Assembly (NCBI GenBank): GCA_002428205.1
Contig: DIUH01000338.1
Coordinates: 38,270-50,969 of the forward strand
Length of the DNA stretch: 12,700 nt
Direction: 5' to 3'
DNA from: Planctomycetaceae bacterium UBA6163
GTDB taxonomy: Bacteria; Planctomycetota; Planctomycetia; Pirellulales; Pirellulaceae
Shown here: positions 1 through 9,217 of the stretch, in pieces
Layout of the letters: each line of letters starts with the position of its first letter
Numbering within the stretch: position 1 is the stretch's first letter
Program-made: the position numbers and the translations under genes
The notes under the pieces: model-generated
Databases searched by the model: none
What the model saw: the letters and a program-made list of their open reading frames with translations, nothing else
Told to the model about the DNA's origin: nothing

Positions 1-3000
1 GGATTGTTGACTTGGGCAACGACCAGTATCGGACCGGCACCGCGAATCTCGATCACACTGGCTAGCAGCGATTATCGCAATTCAATTAACGTTCCCATCA
101 ACGGCTATGGCGATCAAGCGATTGGCCGCCTTGCAACGCTCACCAGCTTGGGCAAAAGCCAACTTCGCGATCACATTCGTCTTGCCGCATCGCCGATCGA
201 ACTGGCAACCGCCGAGGATTTCTCGACGTTGCCGCTTGACCGCCAAGCTTCTGTTTCGATTGTCTTCTTATCTGCGCATGGGCTCAGTAGCGCCCGCGGT
301 CCGGTGATGTTGCCTGCAAATGCATCGACTCTGGCCGAGTCAGTTTGCGTCGAGTCGATCATCAAAACAATGGCCGATCTACCAGCGGCGCAACATAAGG
401 TTTTGATGATTGATGGGGTGCACTCACGTTCTCTGCCCGCACTGGGCATCTTGCATAATGATTTCACTCGGCAAATGCTTCGGCTCGAAGCGTTGATTGA
501 ATCGGTCCCCAACCTCGTTGTGATCGTATCGTCAGGCGTCGACCAGCAAAGCTGGGCCAATCCGGATCAAGGGACGACTGTTTGGGCTGCGTCGTTGATC
601 GACGCGCTCAGTGGCAACGCGCGAGACGTCTTTAATGATGGTTGGATTGACCTTCATGACGTTCTGCAGTGGACACAAAAGTTGACTGAAACATGGACAA
701 AAAAATACGTCGCTGAATCGCAGAGTCCGCTTTTGTTGCCATCGGGTGACATAGGGATCGCACGCAGTCGAGCGATTGCTCTCTACGCGGCGAATCAATC
801 CCCGGTCGATTCCAATGTTTCGGTGCCGACACCACGAAAAGAACTGCTGGCCCAGTGGTGGGCACGTTATGAAGCCCACAGTGATCGCGATATTCATCCC
901 TGCATCATTACGCCGGTGCTATGGCAACAGTTTGAAACAACGCTGTTAAGGCTTGAACAGTTTGAACTTTCCGGTTGCCAGGATGCTGCTAATTCCTGTG
1001 CAAAGAAGTTAATCGATTTAGATGGGATGATCAGTCTGCCGGCGCTGGTCGATTCAGTCGCTTGTCGAATCGGCGTGCTGAATCCCGAGTTGGTCGGATT
1101 TGACCCCAGCAAAGAGTTGATCGAACTGGCAACGCAATTGGAATCATCACTTTCCGGTTATACCAGCGACGATGCCAAGCGATACTGGACCACGGTCGTT
1201 GCAAAGCAAAGGAGTCCTGAGAGCATCGCTTACCTTCGGCATTGGCTAATGCTTTCACAAGCGCGGCAAGTTAGTGCGTCTATCAACGATTCTCGATCCG
1301 TCGATCGACAGCAACTTGCGAAGGTCGGATCGTTAATCGAGTGTATCCAAGATCCCTTGCAGCCTTCACCACAGATCGGTTTGATTTTGCAGCTTTTGTC
1401 GCGAGATCTGCCACGCGAAGATCTATGTGGTGACGATGCGTTAAGAATAGCGAGATGGCTGAGCTTGTGTCTGACCATGGAATCGATTTCTGGTAATTCC
1501 GACTGGTGGTCACCGATGATCATCGATTGGATCAGCGACCAGATTGTTCACGCAGACCGCCAGAGGCGTCTAGCCGGCGATCTTTTGTTCGGTGATTCGA
1601 GCGCGCGATCACGTTCCGAGCAATACATTGCTGATGCCGAACGGATCTATGCTTCTATGAAAGTGGTTGCCGATACGATCAGCCATGCTGAATCGACACG
1701 GTTCAGCGGAAGATATCAATTGCGACGATTGCAGATGATGTGCTCAGCGGCATTGAATGCCCAGATGGCCGGAGATGCGATCGACCACACCAAACAAGTC
1801 GTCAAACTTTACGGGATGATCGACGAGATCGAGACGTTTTTGGAACTCAAGAAGAACGATTTGCATGTTCACAATGACCCAGTACTCGAAAAGCTGAATC
1901 AGTTGGTTTCGCGATTCAACTTGCAGCTTAATGACCTGACGTTGCAGTTGGAACGCTGGCAATCGACGATTTTTGATCAAGCCGTTCCGCAGTATGCGGA
2001 TTTAATTGTCGCGTTATCCGTATCTGGTGGCACGACCGAAAGTCGAATCGCAGCGTGGGGCCGAATGGATCGGTTTATCGCCTCAGGTGCTGAGGGGCAA
2101 GATTCCAGAACCACGGTTGATCACGAACCCAATCGAACAACAAAGTACGCAGCGGCACGCGGCGATCTTGCACTTGCCGCTTGGCCATCGCACGTATTCG
2201 ACCAATCGGTGAAAGAACCTCGGGAAACCAAGGTTCAGGTCCAGCATCGGTTGAAGACCTTTGTCGCTGACCCGCAGTGGTGGGTGTCGCTGCAAAGGGC
2301 AGGCTTTGAGATTGGACGTCGCGAGGCGCTGGGCGACCAATCATGGTACTTGCGTGGCTCTTCCATTAGGGCGATCGATTCGGCATACAGCCGACTTCGC
2401 GACCGACAGAATTCGGTCAGCCGATTCCTCGCTTTTCAAGCGGATAGGTTCTTTCATGATGGATTCTGGTCATATGAAAAAAATGAAACCCCGTACTATC
2501 AACTGGTTAGCGAGTTGTTGAAAAGTGACAGTATCGCACTGTCGCAGGGAAATGCCCACAACGATGCCGAGAATCTATCGCAAACCAAGAAGAACCAGGC
2601 TGACCCGATTGGAGTCGAACTGATCGGTCCCGAGAGACTGGATTGGACGACGCAGCAGCAAGACAGTGTGGCGATCGCGATTCGAGGGTGTTCGAATGAA
2701 TCCGAAGGCTTCGTGGCCCTGTGGGCGCGATCTGAAGGGTCGATTCGGCTGTTGCAACCCATCGTTGACCAGCGTGTCTGTTGGGCAATTGACACAAGTG
2801 ATGCCGACGATCGGAACACGGCACTCAGCCCGCCTAACCCATGGTTGGTTACCGTAGCGCGTGACACCGAAGCGGCGTCGGATACAACCCGACTAGAAGT
2901 CTTCGGATACTTTCGTGGTCGAATACTAAATCAAAGTATCCACTTAAATTTCTTCGACCAACCCGATATAAGGATCATCAATAAGCCAAAGGACCAGGGT

Positions 3001-4755
3001 GGGCGGGTCGCGATCCGTTCATTGGAAAAGTCGAAGTCCGGCATTGGGTCTGCCGTCACGATCGTGCTCGATTGCTCGGGAAGTATGGGAGCCAAGCCGG
3101 GCGTTCCCTATAGCACCGACACCAAACACGCGCATGCTGTCACCGCTGTTGAAAAGTTGTTAGACGCCTTGCCGACTGGTACGGATTTAAGCATATGGGC
3201 GTTTGGTCAAGCGACTGGCCCGAGTAAAACGGTTCGGCACGCTGAACAATCGATTCGCCAGATTCAAGCCAGGGTGCTTTGGGATGCCAGCGACTTGCAA
3301 TTGCGAAGTGCAATCGTCGAATCAATCAGTTACCCAAGGCTGGAGCCTTGGAACGAATCGCCTTTGTTTGCGACCATTTTGGCGGCGTCTAGCGACCTGA
3401 AGGACTACGATGGAACTCGCAGTCTGATCGTGATCACCGATGGACACGATAATCGGATTGCCAACGATCCCGTTGCAAATCCGTTATCTTTGCCGGAATC
3501 GAAATGGTTGGAAAAACACTTTAATGGAACCGGAATCACCGTGAACGTGATCGCGTTTCGCGTTGAAAACCAAGACAAGGACAACGCTCGGCAACAGTTA
3601 ACCGCGGTCGAGCGTCTGTTACCACCGGGCAAGTTTGTTGAAATTGACCAGGCGGCTGAGTTGGCATCCGCATTGCGTCAGATGATCAGTGTCACACCGG
3701 TGGTCACCTTGCACCGGATGATTGCTAATGGCGATCGCGCCGACAAAATCAAACTTGCGATTTCTAATCCCGCTGAAAACGCACTCACTTGGACCAATCA
3801 GTTGGATGCTGGGCTTTACGAAGTTGCTGGTAACGCGTTAGAGAAACCGACACTAATTCAAGTTCGCGACGGCGACCAATTAGTGCTTGCCGATTTTTCG
3901 ACCAACAGTTCAAACGCGTCCAGTGGTTCGACCGGTAGGTCGCAAGGCCGTTTTGATCTTTGGCCAGTGATGCAACATGAACTGCAGTGGTGTCGCCAGA
4001 AACGAGCCGGACGCTGGCAAATCGGCTTGCAGCCGCTAGTGGGCTCGGACCCGAACCGAATCGAAAAACGGCTGGTATTGTGGGCACAATCATCTGGTGA
4101 TTCTGTCTCGGTACAGTCGCCCCGAGGCTTATGGATCGAAGCTAACCAGCAGGGTAAACCGCTGCCTATATGTTGGCAATCGGCTAACGATCAACCCGGC
4201 GCGGCATATAATGTCAGTGCGAATCGGTTTGGTGATGAAGAACCGGAGTTAAAAGTTTGGGTCAGCGATCAACCCGCGATTCCTGTAGCATCGCTTCGCA
4301 AGGGCATTCATTTTTCAAGCCCAGCGGACTTGGCGCCCGCACGGATTCAAGTCAGCGGTGGAGATGTTCGTCTGATTTCGGCATCGATTGAAGATCATTC
4401 CGTCGTTGGTAGACGTGGCAATACAGAAGCATTGCCGTGCTTGGTTTTGCGAGCTGAGGTGCCGGTGGGATCGGTTCATTTTCTGCGGACTGAGGGGCTT
4501 TTCTTTGAGGGTTTTGACGAACAACACTACCGCGATCTAGGCCAATACACATTGCGTCTGTGGCCAGTGACGACTGAACAGATTGAACAATCCTTGAATG
4601 CCATTCACTTGATATCGATCGAGGATTTCAAGCGGGCGGCTGAGCAGAGCGGCGGTGTGGTGACGTTTGAGTCGAGCGCGAATGCGGATGCGGATGCGAA
4701 ACCGCTGATAGATGGTCGGGTGACTGCGATGGCAAGCGACCGGAGCAAGCCATGA
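1..4755 (+). CDS. Giant caspase-like (pseudo-C14) plus vWA domain protein, 5'-partial
   Basis: The frame is open to the left edge, so the true start lies upstream; the TTG at 4 is probably not the start. Residues are counted from that TTG. Residues ~12-260 read as a caspase-like (peptidase C14) domain: strand RISITLASS, His motif LSAHGL (H92, 277-279), strand plus acidic motif VLMIDGVHS (D137, 412-414), then SSGVDQQSW, and a closing SPLLLPSG. The catalytic Cys of the usual D-A-C-x-S is Val139 (418-420), so proteolysis is unlikely. Residues ~270-840 are mainly helical and unrecognised. Residues ~1015-1230 are a vWA domain with MIDAS DCSGSMG (3070-3090), SPLFATIL (Ser at 3358 where Thr is usual) and ITDG (Asp at 3439). 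The rest is beta-rich. By analogy with the next gene, the window begins near the end of a membrane helix, placing the bulk outside the cytoplasm (inference). Its stop overlaps the next start. Confidence 0.9.
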   Translation, partial: GLLTWATTSIGPAPRISITLASSDYRNSINVPINGYGDQAIGRLATLTSLGKSQLRDHIRLAASPIELATAEDFSTLPLDRQASVSIVFLSAHGLSSARGPVMLPANASTLAESVCVESIIKTMADLPAAQHKVLMIDGVHSRSLPALGILHNDFTRQMLRLEALIESVPNLVVIVSSGVDQQSWANPDQGTTVWAASLIDALSGNARDVFNDGWIDLHDVLQWTQKLTETWTKKYVAESQSPLLLPSGDIGIARSRAIALYAANQSPVDSNVSVPTPRKELLAQWWARYEAHSDRDIHPCIITPVLWQQFETTLLRLEQFELSGCQDAANSCAKKLIDLDGMISLPALVDSVACRIGVLNPELVGFDPSKELIELATQLESSLSGYTSDDAKRYWTTVVAKQRSPESIAYLRHWLMLSQARQVSASINDSRSVDRQQLAKVGSLIECIQDPLQPSPQIGLILQLLSRDLPREDLCGDDALRIARWLSLCLTMESISGNSDWWSPMIIDWISDQIVHADRQRRLAGDLLFGDSSARSRSEQYIADAERIYASMKVVADTISHAESTRFSGRYQLRRLQMMCSAALNAQMAGDAIDHTKQVVKLYGMIDEIETFLELKKNDLHVHNDPVLEKLNQLVSRFNLQLNDLTLQLERWQSTIFDQAVPQYADLIVALSVSGGTTESRIAAWGRMDRFIASGAEGQDSRTTVDHEPNRTTKYAAARGDLALAAWPSHVFDQSVKEPRETKVQVQHRLKTFVADPQWWVSLQRAGFEIGRREALGDQSWYLRGSSIRAIDSAYSRLRDRQNSVSRFLAFQADRFFHDGFWSYEKNETPYYQLVSELLKSDSIALSQGNAHNDAENLSQTKKNQADPIGVELIGPERLDWTTQQQDSVAIAIRGCSNESEGFVALWARSEGSIRLLQPIVDQRVCWAIDTSDADDRNTALSPPNPWLVTVARDTEAASDTTRLEVFGYFRGRILNQSIHLNFFDQPDIRIINKPKDQGGRVAIRSLEKSKSGIGSAVTIVLDCSGSMGAKPGVPYSTDTKHAHAVTAVEKLLDALPTGTDLSIWAFGQATGPSKTVRHAEQSIRQIQARVLWDASDLQLRSAIVESISYPRLEPWNESPLFATILAASSDLKDYDGTRSLIVITDGHDNRIANDPVANPLSLPESKWLEKHFNGTGITVNVIAFRVENQDKDNARQQLTAVERLLPPGKFVEIDQAAELASALRQMISVTPVVTLHRMIANGDRADKIKLAISNPAENALTWTNQLDAGLYEVAGNALEKPTLIQVRDGDQLVLADFSTNSSNASSGSTGRSQGRFDLWPVMQHELQWCRQKRAGRWQIGLQPLVGSDPNRIEKRLVLWAQSSGDSVSVQSPRGLWIEANQQGKPLPICWQSANDQPGAAYNVSANRFGDEEPELKVWVSDQPAIPVASLRKGIHFSSPADLAPARIQVSGGDVRLISASIEDHSVVGRRGNTEALPCLVLRAEVPVGSVHFLRTEGLFFEGFDEQHYRDLGQYTLRLWPVTTEQIEQSLNAIHLISIEDFKRAAEQSGGVVTFESSANADADAKPLIDGRVTAMASDRSKP
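4752..4755 (+). promoter_or_regulatory. ATGA stop/start overlap joining the two giant genes
   Basis: The TGA of the first gene (4753-4755) overlaps the ATG of the second (4752-4754). This spacing is typical of translational re-initiation and of proteins made in fixed ratio. There is no room for a separate promoter or terminator between them. Confidence 0.9.
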
Positions 4756-7700
4756 CCGACAGGGTGTGCGATAAGAGCGTCATTGAATCTGCGGTTGCGA
4801 GTCCGGTTCGAGTGCGTTGGCGTCGCGCATCGAACTCGGTGGGGCGCAAGCGATATCAAATCATCGCAATCGCATTGGCAACCCTTGCAACGCTATCTGC
4901 TGTTCTGTTTTGTCTATCAACACTGGCATCGCCTGAACCCAAGACGGTGCTTGTGTCGTTGTACCTGATGCCGCCAGTCGAAGAGACCGTGGGTACCAGC
5001 GCGCCGTTTCACCCGTTATCCGATCGGCTGTTCGATCTGGCTCCCTTGAATGTTGAGATCGTAGAACCGCCGGTCCAGGACTCCAAGCCGAATGGTGAAT
5101 CGAGTGGTATGGTCGACCACGAAGCGATAAAACTAGCTTCGGATTCGGACAGCGCGGTGCTGGCAGATCAGGTGATTAAAGAACCGGTATTGCCGATCGA
5201 GTATCGGATGACGGATTGGAATGCCGCGATCGGCAACGTTGCAAAGTCAGACGAGCTTGTCGTACAGGTTTCATCTTTTGCGCGAATCGAACATGGACAG
5301 GTGGTTTTCTTTGGGCGCGACGCCGATGCGACAACGCGAGTTTCGTTCAGCGGCGTGTTGGCAACGGTTGGACGATCAGCGGCGAAAAGATCATTGATTG
5401 TTGTGGACGTCGGTTGGCCAATGGTTTCGGACAATGGCGATAGCCGAACGCGGATAGAGAGTTTGGTCCGATTGATTGGTCAGGAGTTCGAGAAATCGGC
5501 GCCGCGCGGCTGTCATCTGTTGCTTTCATCTTATGGGCCAGAATCGCCTTCGGTTATCGCAGGTGAACCAAGAAGCCTGCTGGCCAAGGCTTTAAGTGCT
5601 GCTATCGAGTCGCAAGAAAGTGACACCAATCACGATGGTCGAACGAGTGTTGGCGAAGTGGTTGATTGGGTTTCAAGAATCGAGAATTCAGATCCTCATG
5701 GCCGTCGCTTGCCGAGACTGACGTTGATCGGGGACGGCAGTTCGTTCAGTTTCCGAAGAATCGGCTCACCTAGGTCGGCGGTCCAACGCGAATATCCAGA
5801 AAGCCTTGCCGGTTCATGGCGGCGACGTGAGCAATACATGCGGTCGGTCGAAACGCCCTTCCTCTCGGAAACCGCCGCGCTGTGGTGGACCGGCTTGAAT
5901 GATCTTGAGTCACGTTGGTTGCGTGGCGAGCCACTTCCAAGCATCGACCGCGAAGTTTTGCGAATGGAACGTAAATGCCTGCAAGAGATTCTTGACGCAC
6001 TGATGCACAGACGCGTTCGCTGTAGCGATTCATTAACGATCGCGGCACACCGTTTTCCCTTGGAAAGTAGCGAAGAAGCGATGCGTTTGGCGATCGACTT
6101 GGTTAGTCGTCAGAGTGAGATCTTTGCGACAGTCGATGCCAATGGGCGAGACCTGGTTACGAAAAAATTGGTCGCGGAGTATGTCGCGAAATTTCAACCC
6201 GACGACGCGCCACTGGCATTAAACGCTGTCTTGCAAACGATTGAACAGACGGCATCGATTGATATAGCTGATTGGGATTTGATCTCTAAAGTCTGTGGAT
6301 CGTTTCCGGCGTTAAGTTGTTTTCCGATCGCCCAGTCAATCACTGCGATTGCCCATCAACCACCCGATTACGACCGGATTGCCGATCGGCTTTCACTTGC
6401 CTTGATACGAGACCGCTTGGGTATCAGCGAAGATGCTTCGGTAATTCTTTCAGGGGCCATTTCAAGAGCCTTTCAAGATATCGTGAATGCCGAAAGGCTG
6501 TGTGCCTCGGTCGGTATGTCCAGCGATGAGGCTGCGAAGCGGTTTATAGCGCAGGCAGTGTCATCGGCCGAGGCTGTTCTGGTCGCGGAGCGTAACGTCA
6601 GTCGTTCTTTGCGATCGATTGAATCAGTGATACTTGGATTGTCAATTGATGACGGTTTCGGGTTGTGTCGCGATTCATCGCCAATCTGCGATGAACTTAT
6701 CGCTGTCGCAGAGCATTCGCTTGAACTGCTGGATCGGGTGAAAGCGAAGGCAGAAACGTCTCAAACGCCGGCGACGACCGAACTAGCGTTTTTGCGTCAG
6801 AAATCAGAGGCGATCGAACGTTTGATCGCGCGCCGTGTGGCCGCTGTGGAGCAGGCCTATCGAATCGATACCCCCACTATGCCACCAATGATTTCGGCAT
6901 TCGTTGGTCCACAGCAGCGATTATTGTTAATCGACAAAGACAAGAGTTTATCTTCTGTTCCCGCTGTCTCCTTGGCTTCGCTATCGGTAAAAAGCGAACA
7001 CCGTTCGGCGAAACCCATGACTCGTTCCATTGAGGAATCGCTAGCAGCGTTGCGGAATCAACTGGATCAACTCAAAAACTCGGCTGTTCCACTTAGCGGC
7101 GACGACAAGCGGATTGAGCGTTCGAGAGTATCATCGAATGATTCGAACGCGTTGATTCTTCTGAGTGGTGATCTGCGGAAGTTGAGTTGGGATAACCCTG
7201 ATGCGTCGATAGAACTATCGTTGAATCCTCAGTTTCGCAGTATCACAGCAGCGACGTTTAGTTTTCTGGAACCGGCTTCTGCGGCGATTCGAATCTACCC
7301 ACAATCCGGGAAGTTGGTCGCCGGACAATCGCAGCGAATTGAAGTTTCACTGCGTAAGCCACAATCAGAAACAATCCAACAGGATCTTACAGGCATTTGG
7401 CTGCAGTCATCTTCACAAGCCGGCAACTCGTTGATCGCGTTGGCCATGGAGCAGCAACCGGCGACGCCTAGGTTGGATATCGATTTTGGCAAGCATGCTG
7501 AAGCGAAAGGGCGACGCATCGGTGTTCCGCTGTGGCCTAACAACGATGTTCAGCAATTGAATTGGTATCTTGCGTCCAATGACCCTACCATATCCGCTGT
7601 TGTGGTTACGGCTACATCCGGCAGCGGTTTTTCGGTTATCTCGCAACCGCTGGAAGTGCGTCCCGGAAGATCAACACTGATTTCCTTTCCACCGCCAACT

Positions 7701-9119
7701 TCAAAAAAACCGAATGAGGCTGGCAATTCGCTGGAATGTCCACTGTCGATCGCGGTCGCCGACTCGACAACCGGTGCGGTCCTCGGGCATTGGACTGTCG
7801 AGACGCAGGTTCGCGATCCACGTGGTTTGATACAGCCAGGGTTGGCAGAGTATAACGTTGAAGCGAGTGGGAAAAATCGATTGACCGTCAACATGGAGCG
7901 TCTGCCATCCTCTGATCGAGATCCGTTTGCAAAGGAGTTCGTTCCCAGCGTTCGGCTTGAATTGGCCGCTGATCAGACGACCTCGCTGATCGACTTTGGC
8001 AGCAGCAGATTGCAGAGCACGATTAAGTCGGACCAGTCGTTGAGTGTTCTGTTCGCAGAAAACCTTCGATTCATAGAAGGGGAAACACCGGTTGGGCTGA
8101 TTCCGATTTCGATTAATGGTGATCGCGGATACTTTGAGTTAGAAGGTCGATTTCCTCGTCGGTCGGCGGCGGTGAGACTGTTGTGGGACCAGCAACCGCG
8201 ATTGCGGATTCGTGCCGGAAACGCGACCGCGCCGGGAATCGCACTGCAGGCGACGATAGAAGCACGAAACCTTGATGACCAAAACGAGTTGATTGTTGAA
8301 GTTTTTGGCGCGTCGGACGACCGCCGCGTTCCTGTTTGGCAGTCGCGACTGAATGCACCTCGGCAAATCGTTTGTAACTTTGAATCGGCAGGATCGACGG
8401 CAACTTTCGCCGTCAATGCATTGCGAAGGGATTGGCAACTGGCGATACCGAGCGATTTCGGTACAGGCGATTATTGGATTCGTGCTTCAACCATTCAAAA
8501 GTTTGGTAAGTCGAAGGCGTATGCGGAACATCGCTTCGTGATTGATGGTGGCGTTCCATCGAAGCTGCAAGCACGTGCCGACCTGTTTCCGGATCGGACT
8601 GTGTTGAATGTCGCCTGCGAGCCGAGTGTGAGCGGAAATGTGAGCTTGTCGGTCACGCCAGTCGCACTGACGGCAAGTGAGAAGATCACGCCGCTTGTTG
8701 CCTCGCCGATCGATTCGGTTGGCTCACGCTGGCAAGTAAATTGGCCTGCGACGATTCCGTTGCCAGAGCAAGTGGAGTTGGTCTTTGTTACCGGGGCCGG
8801 AAAGGAGTTCACATCGACCTGTGATGTTCGAGCCCAAAGAATCGTGCCAACGGGAAGGATTGTTGGTCAAGTGATGGAAGGATCAATAGCGCAACCAGAA
8901 TTAACGGTAACGTTGCGAAGTATGGCGGGTGTTGATTTGGCAAATTACAAGACCAGCGACAGCGGGTACTTTGAATTCGTGGTTCCGCCCGGAAAGTATC
9001 AGTTGGTTACCCAGAAAGTTGCGACCCGTCGTCAAGCGGCGATGCAGGTATCGGTTGGACAAGGTGAAGTGCGAAACGCTGATTTAAGTCTTCAGCGAAC
9101 GCCGCCCGGCGGTGTTTAG
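4752..9119 (+). CDS. Giant membrane-anchored protein with degenerate caspase-like domain and carboxypeptidase-regulatory-like C-terminus
   Basis: A protein of 1455 residues whose ATG overlaps the upstream stop by four bases, implying translational coupling. One membrane helix (~36-59) follows an Arg/Lys-rich N-terminus, so the remainder should be extracytoplasmic. Residues ~63-320 resemble a caspase-like domain: VQVSSFAR where the His motif should be (Phe176, 5277-5279), VVDVGW at the D-A-C position (D219; Gly221, 5412-5414, for Cys), then LLLSSYGPES, RSLLAKALSAAI and an EF-hand-type loop DTNHDGRTSVGE (5622-5657). A helical region with Trp-rich start (WWTGLNDLESRW) follows, as in the upstream protein. 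Residues ~785-1360 look beta-rich. Residues ~1368-1447 match a carboxypeptidase regulatory-like fold (GRIVGQV, SDSGYFEF, VPPGKYQLV). Both caspase catalytic positions are lost, so I infer a scaffold or binding partner of the upstream vWA protein. Function unknown; the caspase relationship is by eye. Confidence 0.9.
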   Translation: MTDRVCDKSVIESAVASPVRVRWRRASNSVGRKRYQIIAIALATLATLSAVLFCLSTLASPEPKTVLVSLYLMPPVEETVGTSAPFHPLSDRLFDLAPLNVEIVEPPVQDSKPNGESSGMVDHEAIKLASDSDSAVLADQVIKEPVLPIEYRMTDWNAAIGNVAKSDELVVQVSSFARIEHGQVVFFGRDADATTRVSFSGVLATVGRSAAKRSLIVVDVGWPMVSDNGDSRTRIESLVRLIGQEFEKSAPRGCHLLLSSYGPESPSVIAGEPRSLLAKALSAAIESQESDTNHDGRTSVGEVVDWVSRIENSDPHGRRLPRLTLIGDGSSFSFRRIGSPRSAVQREYPESLAGSWRRREQYMRSVETPFLSETAALWWTGLNDLESRWLRGEPLPSIDREVLRMERKCLQEILDALMHRRVRCSDSLTIAAHRFPLESSEEAMRLAIDLVSRQSEIFATVDANGRDLVTKKLVAEYVAKFQPDDAPLALNAVLQTIEQTASIDIADWDLISKVCGSFPALSCFPIAQSITAIAHQPPDYDRIADRLSLALIRDRLGISEDASVILSGAISRAFQDIVNAERLCASVGMSSDEAAKRFIAQAVSSAEAVLVAERNVSRSLRSIESVILGLSIDDGFGLCRDSSPICDELIAVAEHSLELLDRVKAKAETSQTPATTELAFLRQKSEAIERLIARRVAAVEQAYRIDTPTMPPMISAFVGPQQRLLLIDKDKSLSSVPAVSLASLSVKSEHRSAKPMTRSIEESLAALRNQLDQLKNSAVPLSGDDKRIERSRVSSNDSNALILLSGDLRKLSWDNPDASIELSLNPQFRSITAATFSFLEPASAAIRIYPQSGKLVAGQSQRIEVSLRKPQSETIQQDLTGIWLQSSSQAGNSLIALAMEQQPATPRLDIDFGKHAEAKGRRIGVPLWPNNDVQQLNWYLASNDPTISAVVVTATSGSGFSVISQPLEVRPGRSTLISFPPPTSKKPNEAGNSLECPLSIAVADSTTGAVLGHWTVETQVRDPRGLIQPGLAEYNVEASGKNRLTVNMERLPSSDRDPFAKEFVPSVRLELAADQTTSLIDFGSSRLQSTIKSDQSLSVLFAENLRFIEGETPVGLIPISINGDRGYFELEGRFPRRSAAVRLLWDQQPRLRIRAGNATAPGIALQATIEARNLDDQNELIVEVFGASDDRRVPVWQSRLNAPRQIVCNFESAGSTATFAVNALRRDWQLAIPSDFGTGDYWIRASTIQKFGKSKAYAEHRFVIDGGVPSKLQARADLFPDRTVLNVACEPSVSGNVSLSVTPVALTASEKITPLVASPIDSVGSRWQVNWPATIPLPEQVELVFVTGAGKEFTSTCDVRAQRIVPTGRIVGQVMEGSIAQPELTVTLRSMAGVDLANYKTSDSGYFEFVVPPGKYQLVTQKVATRRQAAMQVSVGQGEVRNADLSLQRTPPGGV
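5622..5657 (+). other. EF-hand-type Ca2+-binding loop inside the degenerate caspase-like domain
   Basis: The twelve residues DTNHDGRTSVGE have Asp at 1, Asn at 3, Asp at 5, Gly at 6, Ser at 9 and Glu at 12, which is the classic EF-hand coordination pattern. Loops of this sort occur late in some caspase-like domains. The first giant protein has only a weak equivalent (FNDGWIDLHDV). Calcium binding is inferred from the pattern only. Confidence 0.6.
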
Positions 9120-9171
9120 CAGGTCTGCGCAATTATTTGGGTGGAATAAGCCGCTGGGGTCGAACGGACAG

Positions 9172-9193
9172 GGGGTCAGGTCCGGATTAATTT
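9172..9193. repeat. Candidate dispersed-repeat fragment with GGGGTCAGGTCCG motif
   Basis: In the 98-base gap between the convergent genes lies GGGGTCAGGTCCGGATTAAT. It resembles, from memory, a dispersed intergenic motif often seen beside REP-associated (IS200-like) transposase genes in several phyla. There is only one copy and no transposase in the window, so this is a resemblance rather than a demonstrated repeat. The rest of the gap shows no convincing terminator: the T run at 9214-9219 lacks a preceding stem. Confidence 0.3.
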
Positions 9194-9217
9194 GTAGGCG
9201 ACTGCTGGGGACGTTTT

